From an uncultured Bacteroides sp. (lineage in GTDB: Bacteria > Bacteroidota > Bacteroidia > Bacteroidales > Bacteroidaceae): DNA of 64,000 nt. This document shows, in pieces, positions 7,782 through 17,193 of this stretch. Each line of letters opens with the position of its first letter. Positions within the stretch are counted from its first letter, which is position 1. The position numbers and the translations under genes were made by a program. The notes beneath the pieces were generated by a model. The model was not told the origin of the DNA and did not search any database. It worked only from the letters and a program-made list of their open reading frames with translations. The stretch is taken from the NCBI RefSeq assembly GCF_902491285.1, contig NZ_CABUHK010000017.1, positions 1 to 64,000 of the forward strand, given 5' to 3'.

Positions 7782-9083
7782 ATGAGAAACATTTTCTTTT
7801 TATTGTTTTTATTACCCGCAATTGCGTATGCTCAACCTGCAATGAGTTTGGACGAATGTATCCGCCTGGCGTGGAAACAGAATCCCTCTGTACGGAATAG
7901 TGCTATCGGCATAAAGGAAGCACGAACGGATTATACCGCCGCTATCGGTACATTCCTTCCCCGCATAGTAGCCAATGCAGAAACAGGAAAGCGTTTCGGG
8001 CGTTCGATAGACCCGGATACCAATGGTTATACGGAAAAGACTTTTGAAGAGGGAACAGTAGGTCTTGATATGACTTTATCTTTGTTTGAAGGCTTCTCAC
8101 GTATCAATCAGGTACGTTTTCGGAAAATAAACCGGGAGCGTAGCGAATGGGAACTGAAAGACAGGCAGAATGAACTCGCTTATCAAGTGACGGATGCTTA
8201 CTACAAGCTGGTTTTGGAAAGAAAACTTCTGAATCTTGCTTTGGAGCAAAGCCGGTTGAGCGAACGATATATGAAACAAACCGAGGCATTTGTGGAACTG
8301 GGTTTGAAATCCGTCTCCGACTTGCAAGAGGTGAAAGCCCGTAGGGAAGGCGATATATATCGTTACCAATCCCGTGCCAATAGTTGCCGGTTGGCATTGC
8401 TGCATCTGGAACAGTTGATGAGCTTTCGGCGGGGCGATACACTTGTCATTCAGGATACGATTGCCGAATTGAATAAACTCCCGTTGTTTTCACTCCCCTC
8501 TACGGAAACATTGTATGGGCAATCGTTGGAAACACTTCCTGCCATGCGTATGATTGACTTGAAGCAGAAAGCCGCCCGTAAAGAATATGCGATGGCGGGC
8601 GGAGCTTTTTCTCCTTCTGTTTATGCTCGCTTTACGGTCGGTTCCAATTTCTACAACACAGCATTTTCTGCCAGGCAATTGCGGGATAATATAGGAAAAT
8701 ATATCGGCATCGGTATCTCTTTCCCTTTGTTGAGCGGTTTTGAACGTCTGACGAATCAGAGGAAGCTGAAGCTGAACTTGTATCGCCTGAAGAATGAAGA
8801 AGAACTGGAGAAGCAACAATTATATACCGACATTGAACAGACCCTTCTTTCCCTGCGTGCCGGCTATATGGAACATCAGCAGGCATTGCAGCAATTGAGT
8901 GCGGAAACTCTGGTCTTGAAAGAATCCGAACGAAAGTGGGAAGAAGGACTTATCTCTGTCTTTCAGTTAATGGAAGCCCGCAATCGTTTTATCTCTGCTA
9001 AAGCTGAACTGGTTCGTGTACGCTTGCAGGTAGAAATGATGATGAGACTGGAGAAATATTATCGGGAAGGAACTTTCTTATAA
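7782..9083 (+). CDS. TolC-family outer-membrane efflux protein
   Basis: Outer-membrane channel component of a tripartite efflux system. The N-terminal signal peptide (MRNIFFLLFLLPAIAYA) is followed by MSLDECIRLAWKQNPSVRNS, the typical start of an OEP domain, then two long alpha-helical repeats (about 25-210 and 230-430) rich in Leu, Glu and Arg, as in TolC/CusC proteins. 433 aa is normal. First gene of an operon with an adaptor, an ATPase and two permeases; it lies 40 bp downstream of the sigma-54 promoter, so the whole pump is probably inducible through the divergent two-component system. Substrate unknown. Confidence 0.92.
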   Translation: MRNIFFLLFLLPAIAYAQPAMSLDECIRLAWKQNPSVRNSAIGIKEARTDYTAAIGTFLPRIVANAETGKRFGRSIDPDTNGYTEKTFEEGTVGLDMTLSLFEGFSRINQVRFRKINRERSEWELKDRQNELAYQVTDAYYKLVLERKLLNLALEQSRLSERYMKQTEAFVELGLKSVSDLQEVKARREGDIYRYQSRANSCRLALLHLEQLMSFRRGDTLVIQDTIAELNKLPLFSLPSTETLYGQSLETLPAMRMIDLKQKAARKEYAMAGGAFSPSVYARFTVGSNFYNTAFSARQLRDNIGKYIGIGISFPLLSGFERLTNQRKLKLNLYRLKNEEELEKQQLYTDIEQTLLSLRAGYMEHQQALQQLSAETLVLKESERKWEEGLISVFQLMEARNRFISAKAELVRVRLQVEMMMRLEKYYREGTFL

Positions 9084-9202
9084 GTTTCTTATAAGGGCAG
9101 AATTAATATGTCTTGAATAACAGAGTTGATGCTTCCCGAATAACAGGATAATGGTTTTCCGAATAACTAATTTATAATAACCCTATTTTTGATTGATTCC
9201 TT

Positions 9203-10450
9203 ATGGATACACCTATTGAACGCAAACCCGGCATTACCCGCAAACACCTATATATAATAGGTGGCATAGCCTTTGTCATTGCCGTTATTTTATATTTCAT
9301 TTTCAGGGATACTGCCTCTACCATGGCTGTGGAGAAAGAACGTCTGACGATTGCTACCGTTGACCGTGGTGAGTTTAACGACTATATTCGTGTCATCGGG
9401 CAGGTAATGCCTAATCGCATTATTTATATGGACGCTGTGGAAGGCGGACGTGTGGAAGAACGTCTGAAAGAAGAAGGTGCCATGGTGAAGGCAGGCGATG
9501 TGATTCTGCGTCTCAGCAATCCGTTACTAAACATCGGTATTATGCAGAGCGAAGCGGATTTGGCTTATCAGGAGAACGAACTCCGTAATACCCGTATCAG
9601 CATGGAGCAGGAACGCCTGCGTTTGAAACAAGAGCGTATCGGGCTGAATAAAGACAGGATAGTGAAACAGCGCCGTTACGAGCAATACAGTCGCTTGATA
9701 AAAGAGCAACTCATTGCAAAAGAGGATTACCTCCTTGCCAAGGAAGAGTATGATGCGGCTCAAGAACAGTTGGATGTCATTGACGAGCGGATTCGTCAGG
9801 ATAACATTTTTCGTGAAAGTCAGGTAAGCAGCTTGGACGAGAACATACGTAATATGAAGCGGAGTCTTGCACTGGTGCGCGAACGGATTGAGAACCTGAA
9901 GGTGAAAGCGCCTATTGACGGGCAGGTGGGCAACCTTGACGCACAGATAGGGCAATCAATAGCTGCGGGCGAGCATATCGGTCAGATAATCACTTCTGAT
10001 TTGAAGGTGCAGGCACAGATTGACGAACATTACGTGGAGCGTGTTGTGCCCGGACTGCCGGCTGATTTTACACGTGACGGTGCCAGCTATGAACTGGAGG
10101 TGACAAAGCCCTATCCGGAAGTAAAAGACGGGCAGTTCCGTACCGACTTGCGGTTTACAGCCGGACGACCGGAGAATATACGTGCAGGGCAAACCTATCA
10201 TATCAATCTGCAGTTGGGCGATCCTACACAGGCTATTTTGGTACCACGTGGCGGATTTTTTCAAATAAGCGGCGGACGATGGATGTATGTTGTCGATGAA
10301 AGTGGTAAATTTGCTATTCGCCGCCCCATTCGCATCGGACGACAAAATCCGCAGTACTATGAGGTTACCGAAGGACTGAAGCCTGGCGACCGGGTGATTG
10401 TGTCGGGATATGAATTGTTTGGCGATAATGAGAAACTGATATTGAAATAA
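9203..10450 (+). CDS. HlyD/MacA-like periplasmic adaptor (membrane fusion protein)
   Basis: Links the inner-membrane permeases to the TolC-like channel. One N-terminal helix (about residues 15-34), the first half of a lipoyl/barrel-sandwich domain (VEERLKEEGAMVKAGDVILRLSNP), a long coiled coil (about 105-230), the second lipoyl half (LKVKAPIDGQVGNLDAQIGQSIAAGEHIGQI), then beta-barrel and membrane-proximal domains ending with LKPGDRVIVSGYELF. 415 aa. It lies 119 bp after the TolC-like gene; that gap shows no clear hairpin. The permease gene begins 9 bp after its stop. Confidence 0.92.
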   Translation: MDTPIERKPGITRKHLYIIGGIAFVIAVILYFIFRDTASTMAVEKERLTIATVDRGEFNDYIRVIGQVMPNRIIYMDAVEGGRVEERLKEEGAMVKAGDVILRLSNPLLNIGIMQSEADLAYQENELRNTRISMEQERLRLKQERIGLNKDRIVKQRRYEQYSRLIKEQLIAKEDYLLAKEEYDAAQEQLDVIDERIRQDNIFRESQVSSLDENIRNMKRSLALVRERIENLKVKAPIDGQVGNLDAQIGQSIAAGEHIGQIITSDLKVQAQIDEHYVERVVPGLPADFTRDGASYELEVTKPYPEVKDGQFRTDLRFTAGRPENIRAGQTYHINLQLGDPTQAILVPRGGFFQISGGRWMYVVDESGKFAIRRPIRIGRQNPQYYEVTEGLKPGDRVIVSGYELFGDNEKLILK

Positions 10451-10459
10451 GTCTGTAAT

Positions 10460-12868
10460 ATGATAAATTACTTTTCACAAGTGATACGTAGTCAGCGGGT
10501 TAAGAAATCTCTGACACTGATAAATATAGCGGGGCTGTCTGTCTGCATTGCAACAGCACTGCTCATCATACTTTATGTTTGGTCGGAATTGAGTTACGAT
10601 TCATTCCACGACACCGGGCGTGTATATCGTGTCGAAAGCCGGTTGTATGAGGGTGAGACGCTGACAGATAACTGGGCGACTACAGCTTACGGACATGCGC
10701 CCACTATGAGCCGTGAAATTGCCGGCATTGAGAAATATGTCCGTTTGACGGCACAAGACCGCGAACAAGTGGTGAATTACTTCGAAAAGAGGTTTGCCGA
10801 AGAGCATTACTGCTACACCGAACCTGCTTTTTTTGAGATATTCAATTTCCCGATAATTAAAGGAGATAAGAGCGGGCAACTGGTGCGTCCTAATACGGTG
10901 GTGCTGACCGAAAGTGCGGCAAACCGTTATTTTGATGAAGAAGACCCGATAGGCAAGATACTGACTTTCAGTACGTCTTCATCGCAGCAAAACTTTGAAG
11001 TAACCGGCGTGATAGCAGATATGCCCGTTCGCTCTCATCTGCAATATGATTTCTTACTTTCATATAATACGATTCCTAAAGAGCGGCAGGATATTTGGTA
11101 CATTCACGGGGTTTACACCTATGTCCGCCTGATGTCCGGAAAGTCTCCGGCAGAGATTGAAGCGGCTTTTCTCAATATATCCGATAAGTATAAGACCGAT
11201 GCATTGAAACATAAGACTTGGGCGGTAGAGTTGATACCGCTGAAAGATATTCACCTCACTCCGCAAAAAGCCTACGAGAAAGAGATAAAAGGCAGCCGGA
11301 CAGCGGTTCTTATACTGTTGGTGATGTCCGTTTCCCTGCTATTGATAGGTTGGGCAAATGCCTTGAATCTTACCGTAGCGCGTTTCCTGGAACGCGGACG
11401 TGAGTTCGGGTTGCGCAAGATTTTTGGTGCTTCGCGCCGTCAGATTATTATCCAGGGACTTCTCGAGTCTGGCTTCATGAATCTGCTGGCTACGCTGATA
11501 GCTCTTGGTTGGCTGGAACTCCTTTTACCCCTTGTTTATCGCTGGGCAGGGCAAAGTTTCGGGACGGATATACTTATGTTACCGGCTTTCTGGGGAGTTG
11601 TAGCCGGAGTGGTTGTTATCGGTACGTTTGTCGTAGGGCTCTATCCCTCCTGGCTGATGGTTACTATACGTCCGTCGGAAATTATGAGGGGGAAACTGTT
11701 GCACGGTAAACGCGGCAACCGCATAAGGAAAGTGCTGATTGTGGTTCAGTTTCTGGCTTCTTTTGTCTTGATTGTTGGTACGTTCACAGTGGTTCGGCAG
11801 GTATGCTATATGCAAAGTGAGGCTTCCGTCGATTCTCATTCACGTATGTTGATCATTAAATATCCTTCATTTACCGAGGGGTTGGCATTGCGTATGGAAA
11901 GTTTCACCAAGCGTCTGAAGCAGCGGGCGGACGTAAGCCATGTAACAGTTTCGGGAGCTGTTCCCGGGGTGGAGGTAGCCAATTATTTCACCAACCGTCC
12001 CTATGGAAGCGACCCTTCACAAGTGAAGTTGATACAAATGTTTGCCGTAGATTATGATTATCTATCTGCCTATATGCCTGCTATGATTTGTGGGCGATGT
12101 TTCTCAGAGGATTTTGGCGGTGACCTCAACCGGATAGTGCTTAACGAGGAAGCTGTCAGGCTGTTAGGCTACGAGTCGCCCGAAGCCGCATTGGGACAGC
12201 AGGTTAAGATGGAGGTGGTAGGCGAGCCGCTCGAAATTATCGGGGTGGTGAAAAACTATCACCAGCAGTCACTTTCCGTGGCTTACAAACCTATTATCTT
12301 CTTTATGAAAGAACGGGTACCGTTTATTGCGACCCCTTATATTTCAGTCCGCCTGACAGACGGAGGAGGAGATAGCACTTTGACGGAGATTGAGCAGATG
12401 TATCGTGAATACTTTCCGACTTCTTTATTTTCTTACTTCTTTTTGAATGATTTGAATACTTTCCTATATAAGTCAGACCGTAATTTTGGTTGGATATTTG
12501 CCAGTGCTTCTTTGCTTGCTGTGTTTGTAGCATGTCTTGGATTGTGGATTGTAACACTATTTTCAACCTTGTCGCGCTTGAAAGAAGTGGGGATTCGGAA
12601 AGTGCTCGGTGCAAATAAAAGAAGTCTGTTCTTTATCTTGACTAAGGAACTGATGCTGCTCACTGTATTGGCTTCTGCAATCGGCATCCCCGTGTCGGCA
12701 GTGTTGATGAACGGTTGGTTGGAAACGTATGCTTTCCACGTTTCGTTGCCTTGGTGGATATATGCAACTGCTTTCGTGCTGCTGATGCTGATTGCGTTTC
12801 TTACCGTCTTTCAACAAGTGTGGCGCATTATCTGCCTGAAACCGATGTGTATCTTAAAATATGAATAA
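10460..12868 (+). CDS. MacB-like ABC permease with two FtsX modules (first copy)
   Basis: 802-aa inner-membrane permease without an ATPase domain. First half: helix at about 20-42, a periplasmic MacB_PCD-like domain (about 45-270), three helices. Second half: the same arrangement (helix near 425, periplasmic domain, three helices from about 685). Each half contains the family motif before a helix: REFGLRKIFGASRRQI and KEVGIRKVLGANKRSLF. It ends in the usual LKYE. It is paralogous to the permease at 13603-16023, with which it shares architecture and many stretches (for example SYDSFH/SFDKMH near residue 50 and VKNYHQQSLS/VKDYHQQALS). The pair probably form a heterodimer energised by the ATPase between them. 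Confidence 0.9.
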   Translation: MINYFSQVIRSQRVKKSLTLINIAGLSVCIATALLIILYVWSELSYDSFHDTGRVYRVESRLYEGETLTDNWATTAYGHAPTMSREIAGIEKYVRLTAQDREQVVNYFEKRFAEEHYCYTEPAFFEIFNFPIIKGDKSGQLVRPNTVVLTESAANRYFDEEDPIGKILTFSTSSSQQNFEVTGVIADMPVRSHLQYDFLLSYNTIPKERQDIWYIHGVYTYVRLMSGKSPAEIEAAFLNISDKYKTDALKHKTWAVELIPLKDIHLTPQKAYEKEIKGSRTAVLILLVMSVSLLLIGWANALNLTVARFLERGREFGLRKIFGASRRQIIIQGLLESGFMNLLATLIALGWLELLLPLVYRWAGQSFGTDILMLPAFWGVVAGVVVIGTFVVGLYPSWLMVTIRPSEIMRGKLLHGKRGNRIRKVLIVVQFLASFVLIVGTFTVVRQVCYMQSEASVDSHSRMLIIKYPSFTEGLALRMESFTKRLKQRADVSHVTVSGAVPGVEVANYFTNRPYGSDPSQVKLIQMFAVDYDYLSAYMPAMICGRCFSEDFGGDLNRIVLNEEAVRLLGYESPEAALGQQVKMEVVGEPLEIIGVVKNYHQQSLSVAYKPIIFFMKERVPFIATPYISVRLTDGGGDSTLTEIEQMYREYFPTSLFSYFFLNDLNTFLYKSDRNFGWIFASASLLAVFVACLGLWIVTLFSTLSRLKEVGIRKVLGANKRSLFFILTKELMLLTVLASAIGIPVSAVLMNGWLETYAFHVSLPWWIYATAFVLLMLIAFLTVFQQVWRIICLKPMCILKYE

Positions 12869-12889
12869 CTAATAAATATTGAACTGATT

Positions 12890-13606
12890 ATGATTAAAAC
12901 TGAAAAACTGACAAAACTCTTCACAACCGAAGAAGTGCAGACAAAGGCATTGAACGAAGTCACCTTACAGGTGGAACAAGGGGAATTCGTTGCCATAATG
13001 GGCCCTTCGGGATGCGGTAAGTCAACGTTGCTGAATATTTTGGGTACACTCGATTCTCCTACTTCCGGCTTTTATTTCTTTGAAGGGAAACAGGTGGATA
13101 AAATGAACGAGAACCAACTGACTGCTCTCCGAAAAGGCAATCTTGGCTTTATCTTCCAGAGTTTCAACCTGATTGACGAACTGACCGTATATGAGAATGT
13201 GGAATTACCCCTTGTCTATATGGGTGTCAAAGCCGACAAGCGTAAAGAAAGAGTGAATAAAGTGCTCGAAAAAGTGAACCTGCAGCATCGTGCCAACCAT
13301 TATCCCCAACAACTGTCCGGCGGGCAGCAACAGCGTGTAGCCATTGCCCGTGCCGTAGTGACGGATTGTAAGTTGCTTCTTGCCGATGAACCTACCGGAA
13401 ACCTGGACTCGGTGAACGGTATAGAAGTAATGGAACTGTTGAGCGAACTGAACCGTCAGGGAACTACCATCATCACCGTCACCCACTCCCAACGGGATGC
13501 AATGTACGCACATCGCGTCATCCAATTGCTGGACGGACAAATTGTAGCCGAAAACATCAACCGCCCGCTGGAAAGGAATACGCCGGCTAAAAACGAAACC
13601 GTATGA
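12890..13606 (+). CDS. ABC transporter ATPase (LolD/MacB type)
   Basis: Cytoplasmic ATPase that energises the two flanking permeases. Walker [11 protein letters not shown]-loop [18 protein letters not shown], signature [14 protein letters not shown], Walker [14 protein letters not shown] and switch His (VTHSQRD) are all present and in order. 238 aa, normal for the LolD/MacB class. The stop overlaps the start of the next permease (ATGA), so the two are translationally coupled. Confidence 0.95.
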   Translation: MIKTEKLTKLFTTEEVQTKALNEVTLQVEQGEFVAIMGPSGCGKSTLLNILGTLDSPTSGFYFFEGKQVDKMNENQLTALRKGNLGFIFQSFNLIDELTVYENVELPLVYMGVKADKRKERVNKVLEKVNLQHRANHYPQQLSGGQQQRVAIARAVVTDCKLLLADEPTGNLDSVNGIEVMELLSELNRQGTTIITVTHSQRDAMYAHRVIQLLDGQIVAENINRPLERNTPAKNETV

Positions 13607-16023
13607 TAGGAAACTACTGGAATAGTGCCTGGCGGAATCTGATGAAACGGAAAAGATTCAGCTTCATCAATATATTCGGACTGGCGATTGGCATGGCGTC
13701 GGCACTGCTGATTCTTACCTACGTGACCTTTGAATTCAGCTTTGATAAAATGCACACGAAGTACGATCGTATCTACCGTGTACAAAGTACGTTCCACGAG
13801 GGGGAAGTGCTGACCGACTACTGGGCAAGCAGCTCTTTCGGATATGGTTCGGCAATGAAAGAGAATCTTGCCGGAATAGAGGACTATACCCGAATCGGCT
13901 CCCTGCTCCAACCGGAACAAATAGTGAAATACGGTGAACTGACCTTGCGGGAGAATCAGATAGCCTATGCCGAACCCGGCTTTTTCCGCCTTTTCGATTT
14001 CGAACTTCTGAAAGGCGATAAGAAAACCTGTCTCTCCATGCCGGGACAAGTCGTAATCACCGAACGCATCGCCCGTAAATATTTCAAGGATGAAGACCCT
14101 ATCGGAAAGATATTCATCTTTACCGGAGCATACGACAAGATATCGTGTGAAGTGACCGGAGTGATGAAAGAAATGCCTTCCAACTCGCATATACATTACA
14201 GTTTTCTGATTTCATACAAATCTCTTCCTGAATATATGCAGGAATATTGGTACAAGCACGAGGCCTATACCTACGTCCTGCTTGACTCTCCCGAAAGGAA
14301 AGCGGAAATTGAGAAAGGATTTCCCGTAATGGCGGAAAAGTACAAGACGGATGAAGCACTGAAAAACAAGATATGGGGAGTCTCTTTAGTCCCTCTGGCG
14401 GATATACATCTCACTCCGCAAGTAGGATACGAAGCGGAGACAAAGGGAAACCGTTCTTCTATGCTTGCCTTGATTTTCGCTGCCATTGCTATATTGGCTA
14501 TTGCCTGGATAAACTATATAAACCTCACTGTAGCCCGTTCGATGGAGCGTGCCAAAGAAGTGGGAGTACGGCGGGTAGTGGGAGCTTTCCGCAAGCAGTT
14601 GATTCACCAGTTCCTGTTTGAGGCACTGGTGATGAATTTGATAGCTTTTGTACTGGCGGTAGGATTGATAGAACTGATTCTTCCGTATTTTAACCAACTG
14701 GTAGGCCGTACCGTTACTTTCTCCGTTTGGCTGATGGATTATTGGTGGATTTTGCTGGTTCTTGTTTTCTTTGCCGGGATATTCCTTTCCGGATATTATC
14801 CGGCACTGGCTTTGCTGAACCGGAAACCGATTACGTTATTGAAAGGAAAATTCCTGCATGGCAAATCCGGCGAACGGATACGGAAAGTATTGGTTATCAT
14901 TCAATATACAGCTTCGATGATATTGCTTTGCGGCACATTGATTGTCTTTGCGCAGTTGAACTTTATGCGCAGCCAGTCTTTGGGAGTTAAGACCAATCAG
15001 ACATTAGTGGTCAAGTTCCCCGGACATACCGAAGGACTGAATACGAAACTGGAAGCGATGAAAAAAGCAATAGCACGTCTCCCGTTGGTACATCGGGTCA
15101 CCTTTTCCGGTGCTGTGCCGGGCGAGGAAGTGGCGACCTTCCTTTCCAACCGCCGCACCAATGATGCTTTGAAGCAAAACCGTCTGTATGAGATGCTTGC
15201 CTGTGACCCCGATTATGTGGATGCCTATGGATTGCAAGTCGTAGCCGGAAGAAGTTTCTCGGAAGATTATGGAGACGATGTAGATAAACTGGTGATTAAC
15301 GAAACGGCTGTACGTAACCTGGGTTTCACATCTAATGATGAGGCGATAGGGGAGTTGGTGACTGTTGAATGTACCGATGCTCCGATGCAGATTATCGGAG
15401 TAGTGAAAGATTATCATCAACAGGCATTGAGCAAGAATTACACACCTATCATGCTGATTCATAAAGACAAGATTGGCTGGTTGCCACAACGTTATGTCTC
15501 TATCGTGATGACTTCCGGCGACCCTCGCGAATTGGTATCGCAGGTGCATGAGATTTGGAACCAATATTTTGTGGATTCCAGTTTCGACTACTTCTTCCTC
15601 GATCGGTTCTTCGACCACCAGTATCGCCAGGATGAAGTATTCGGTGTGATGATTGGCTCTTTCACCGGACTGGCAATTTTCATTTCCTGTCTGGGGCTTT
15701 GGGTATTGGTCATGTTTGCATGTTCCACACGTACCAAAGAAATGGGAATACGCAAAGTCCTCGGAGCTTCCCGCCGGACACTCTTCTATCAGTTGGTCAA
15801 GGGATTCTTCCAGTTGATTTTGATAGCGGTTGTCATTGCTTTGCCGATAGCCTGGTTTAGTATGAATGCCTGGTTGAGCCATTATGCTTTCCACACGGAT
15901 TTGAAAGCATGGTTCTTTATTGTGCCTATATTGCTGATGCTGTTTATCTCATTCGTAACGGTAGCTTTCCAGACCATGAAGATAATTATGAGCAAACCTG
16001 CCCGTTCTTTACGTTATGAATAA
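13603..16023 (+). CDS. MacB-like ABC permease with two FtsX modules (second copy)
   Basis: 806-aa paralogue of the permease at 10460-12868: helix near residues 20-40, MacB_PCD-like periplasmic domain, three helices, then a second module. FtsX-type motifs AKEVGVRRVVGAFRKQL and TKEMGIRKVLGASRRTLF precede the membrane clusters. It begins inside the stop of the ATPase gene (ATGA overlap). Last gene of the efflux operon; no strong terminator follows immediately, and the nearest good hairpin is at 16216-16243. Family members export antimicrobial peptides, macrolides or lipoproteins; the substrate here is unknown. Confidence 0.9.
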   Translation: MIGNYWNSAWRNLMKRKRFSFINIFGLAIGMASALLILTYVTFEFSFDKMHTKYDRIYRVQSTFHEGEVLTDYWASSSFGYGSAMKENLAGIEDYTRIGSLLQPEQIVKYGELTLRENQIAYAEPGFFRLFDFELLKGDKKTCLSMPGQVVITERIARKYFKDEDPIGKIFIFTGAYDKISCEVTGVMKEMPSNSHIHYSFLISYKSLPEYMQEYWYKHEAYTYVLLDSPERKAEIEKGFPVMAEKYKTDEALKNKIWGVSLVPLADIHLTPQVGYEAETKGNRSSMLALIFAAIAILAIAWINYINLTVARSMERAKEVGVRRVVGAFRKQLIHQFLFEALVMNLIAFVLAVGLIELILPYFNQLVGRTVTFSVWLMDYWWILLVLVFFAGIFLSGYYPALALLNRKPITLLKGKFLHGKSGERIRKVLVIIQYTASMILLCGTLIVFAQLNFMRSQSLGVKTNQTLVVKFPGHTEGLNTKLEAMKKAIARLPLVHRVTFSGAVPGEEVATFLSNRRTNDALKQNRLYEMLACDPDYVDAYGLQVVAGRSFSEDYGDDVDKLVINETAVRNLGFTSNDEAIGELVTVECTDAPMQIIGVVKDYHQQALSKNYTPIMLIHKDKIGWLPQRYVSIVMTSGDPRELVSQVHEIWNQYFVDSSFDYFFLDRFFDHQYRQDEVFGVMIGSFTGLAIFISCLGLWVLVMFACSTRTKEMGIRKVLGASRRTLFYQLVKGFFQLILIAVVIALPIAWFSMNAWLSHYAFHTDLKAWFFIVPILLMLFISFVTVAFQTMKIIMSKPARSLRYE

Positions 16024-16138
16024 TCTCTGAATCACTCCATCGGGTATTCGTTAATATCCGATATATTTATGTTAAATGTTAACGAGTCTATTGCTTTTAT
16101 TAAACCATGTTATAAGATATGCCTCTTTACTCCGAAAA

Positions 16139-16169
16139 TTTGGAGATATGCGGAGAGTCCGTATCTTTG
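16139..16169 (+). promoter_or_regulatory. Bacteroides housekeeping-type promoter
   Basis: TTTG at 16139-16142, 19-bp spacer, TATCTTTG at 16162-16169: a full match to TTTG-N19-TAnnTTTG. The only thing downstream before a terminator is about 70 bp of non-coding sequence, so it should drive a short transcript. Confidence 0.72.
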
Positions 16170-16175
16170 CAGTGT

Positions 16176-16243
16176 GTTTTTCATAGTATTAGATTTAAGG
16201 TTAACAAAAAGGATTGGCTGTCTGGGATAGATAGCCTTTTTTT
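16176..16243 (+). ncRNA. Candidate small RNA of about 68 nt
   Basis: Bounded by a full promoter match (16139-16169) and an intrinsic terminator (16216-16243), with no open reading frame of note. Start taken about 7 nt after the -7 box. The body (CATAGTATTAGATTTAAGG, then GTTAAC) resembles short promoter-terminator units I believe recur in Bacteroides genomes, but that is recollection and not shown here. It could also be the leader of the nan regulator mRNA if the terminator is leaky. Confidence 0.5.
16216..16243 (+). terminator. Intrinsic terminator of the candidate sRNA
   Basis: Stem GGCTGTCT / AGATAGCC (one G-T pair), 5-nt loop, then seven T. It may also stop read-through from the efflux operon. 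Confidence 0.8.
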
Positions 16244-16391
16244 ATGCCCTTTCTTTTCATTCTATTTCTCACAAGTATATCTCATTTCCTGATTCTTCTC
16301 CGTCCATATCCTAAAGTATGTTTTTCAACATATATGCTTATTTTTCTATTATTATCTTCTTGTATTCTAAAAAAAATCCCTTAATATTGCA

Positions 16392-16422
16392 TTTGTATTA
16401 CTTGTCTGACAAATAATACAAA
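16392..16422. promoter_or_regulatory. Palindromic operator in front of the nan operon
   Basis: Arms TTTGTATTA and TAATACAAA flank TTGTCTGACAA, itself a palindrome; the 31 bp are symmetric except for one pair and the centre. FadR/FCD-type GntR regulators typically bind sites with an NGTnnnACN core, which this contains. It ends 18 bp before the regulator ATG, so the regulator probably represses its own operon here and is released by a sialic-acid intermediate. Confidence 0.75.
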
Positions 16423-16440
16423 TAACAAAAGTCTAATGAT

Positions 16441-17193
16441 ATGAAGATAGAAATCAATCAAACAACGTTAATCGACCAGGTAGAAGACAGTCTGCTTACC
16501 TACTTCAAAAAGAATGATTTAGGACGTGGAGACTCTATTCCTAATGAGAATAGTCTGGCGGCGGAACTGGGAGTTGCAAGGAGTGTTGTCAGAGAGGCAT
16601 TGAGCCGTCTGAAAATGATGGGGTTGATTCATGCGCGTCCCCGCAAGGGAATGGTTCTGACTGAACCTTCCATTTTGGGGGGAATGAAAAGAGTGATAGA
16701 CCCCCGTGTCTTGAGTGAAGAAACAATTTTGGACTTGTTGGATTTCAGAATTGCACTTGAAATAGGAATATCAACTGACATTTTCCGTAAGATAACTCCT
16801 AAGGACATCGAGGAACTGAGCGAAATCGTAAAAATGGGTATCGTTTTTGAGAATAACGAATATGCATTGATTAGTGAATCGGCTTTTCATACGAAACTGT
16901 ATAAAATCACCGGAAATAAAATCATATCTGAATTTCAGGAAATCATTCATCCTATACTTGTCTATGTGAAAGAGAAATTCAAGGATTATTTGAAACCTAT
17001 AAATATAGAAATGAGCAAAAGCGGTCGGATAGCTACTCATGCTGATTTGCTGGACTTTATCAAGAAAGGGGACGAGAAGGGTTACCGGGATGCTATCGAA
17101 AGGCATTTTGAGGTCTATAAAATTTTCAAGGTAAACCGAAGTCAGGAATTGATGGCTGAGAAGGCAGAAAGTGAAAAGGTAGAAGGTATATGA
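16441..17193 (+). CDS. nanR: GntR-family (FadR/FCD) regulator of the sialic-acid operon
   Basis: 250-aa DNA-binding regulator. N-terminal winged helix (about 10-75: SIPNENSLAAELGVARSVVREALSRLKMMGLI) and all-helical FCD ligand domain (about 95-235) with the metal/ligand motif LLDFRIALEIGI and conserved His residues (FHTKLYKITGN; THADLLDFIKKGD). First gene of the sialic-acid locus; its stop overlaps the start of the epimerase gene (ATGA). The palindrome at 16392-16422 is its likely operator. The name rests on context: it is not the same lineage as E. coli NanR as far as can be seen. Confidence 0.85.
   Translation: MKIEINQTTLIDQVEDSLLTYFKKNDLGRGDSIPNENSLAAELGVARSVVREALSRLKMMGLIHARPRKGMVLTEPSILGGMKRVIDPRVLSEETILDLLDFRIALEIGISTDIFRKITPKDIEELSEIVKMGIVFENNEYALISESAFHTKLYKITGNKIISEFQEIIHPILVYVKEKFKDYLKPINIEMSKSGRIATHADLLDFIKKGDEKGYRDAIERHFEVYKIFKVNRSQELMAEKAESEKVEGI

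Noticed and set aside
13456..15894. Long minus-strand frames inside the ATPase and second permease genes (up to 296 codons)
   Set aside because: They lie opposite genes with clear domains and their translations show no family features; shadows of coding sequence.
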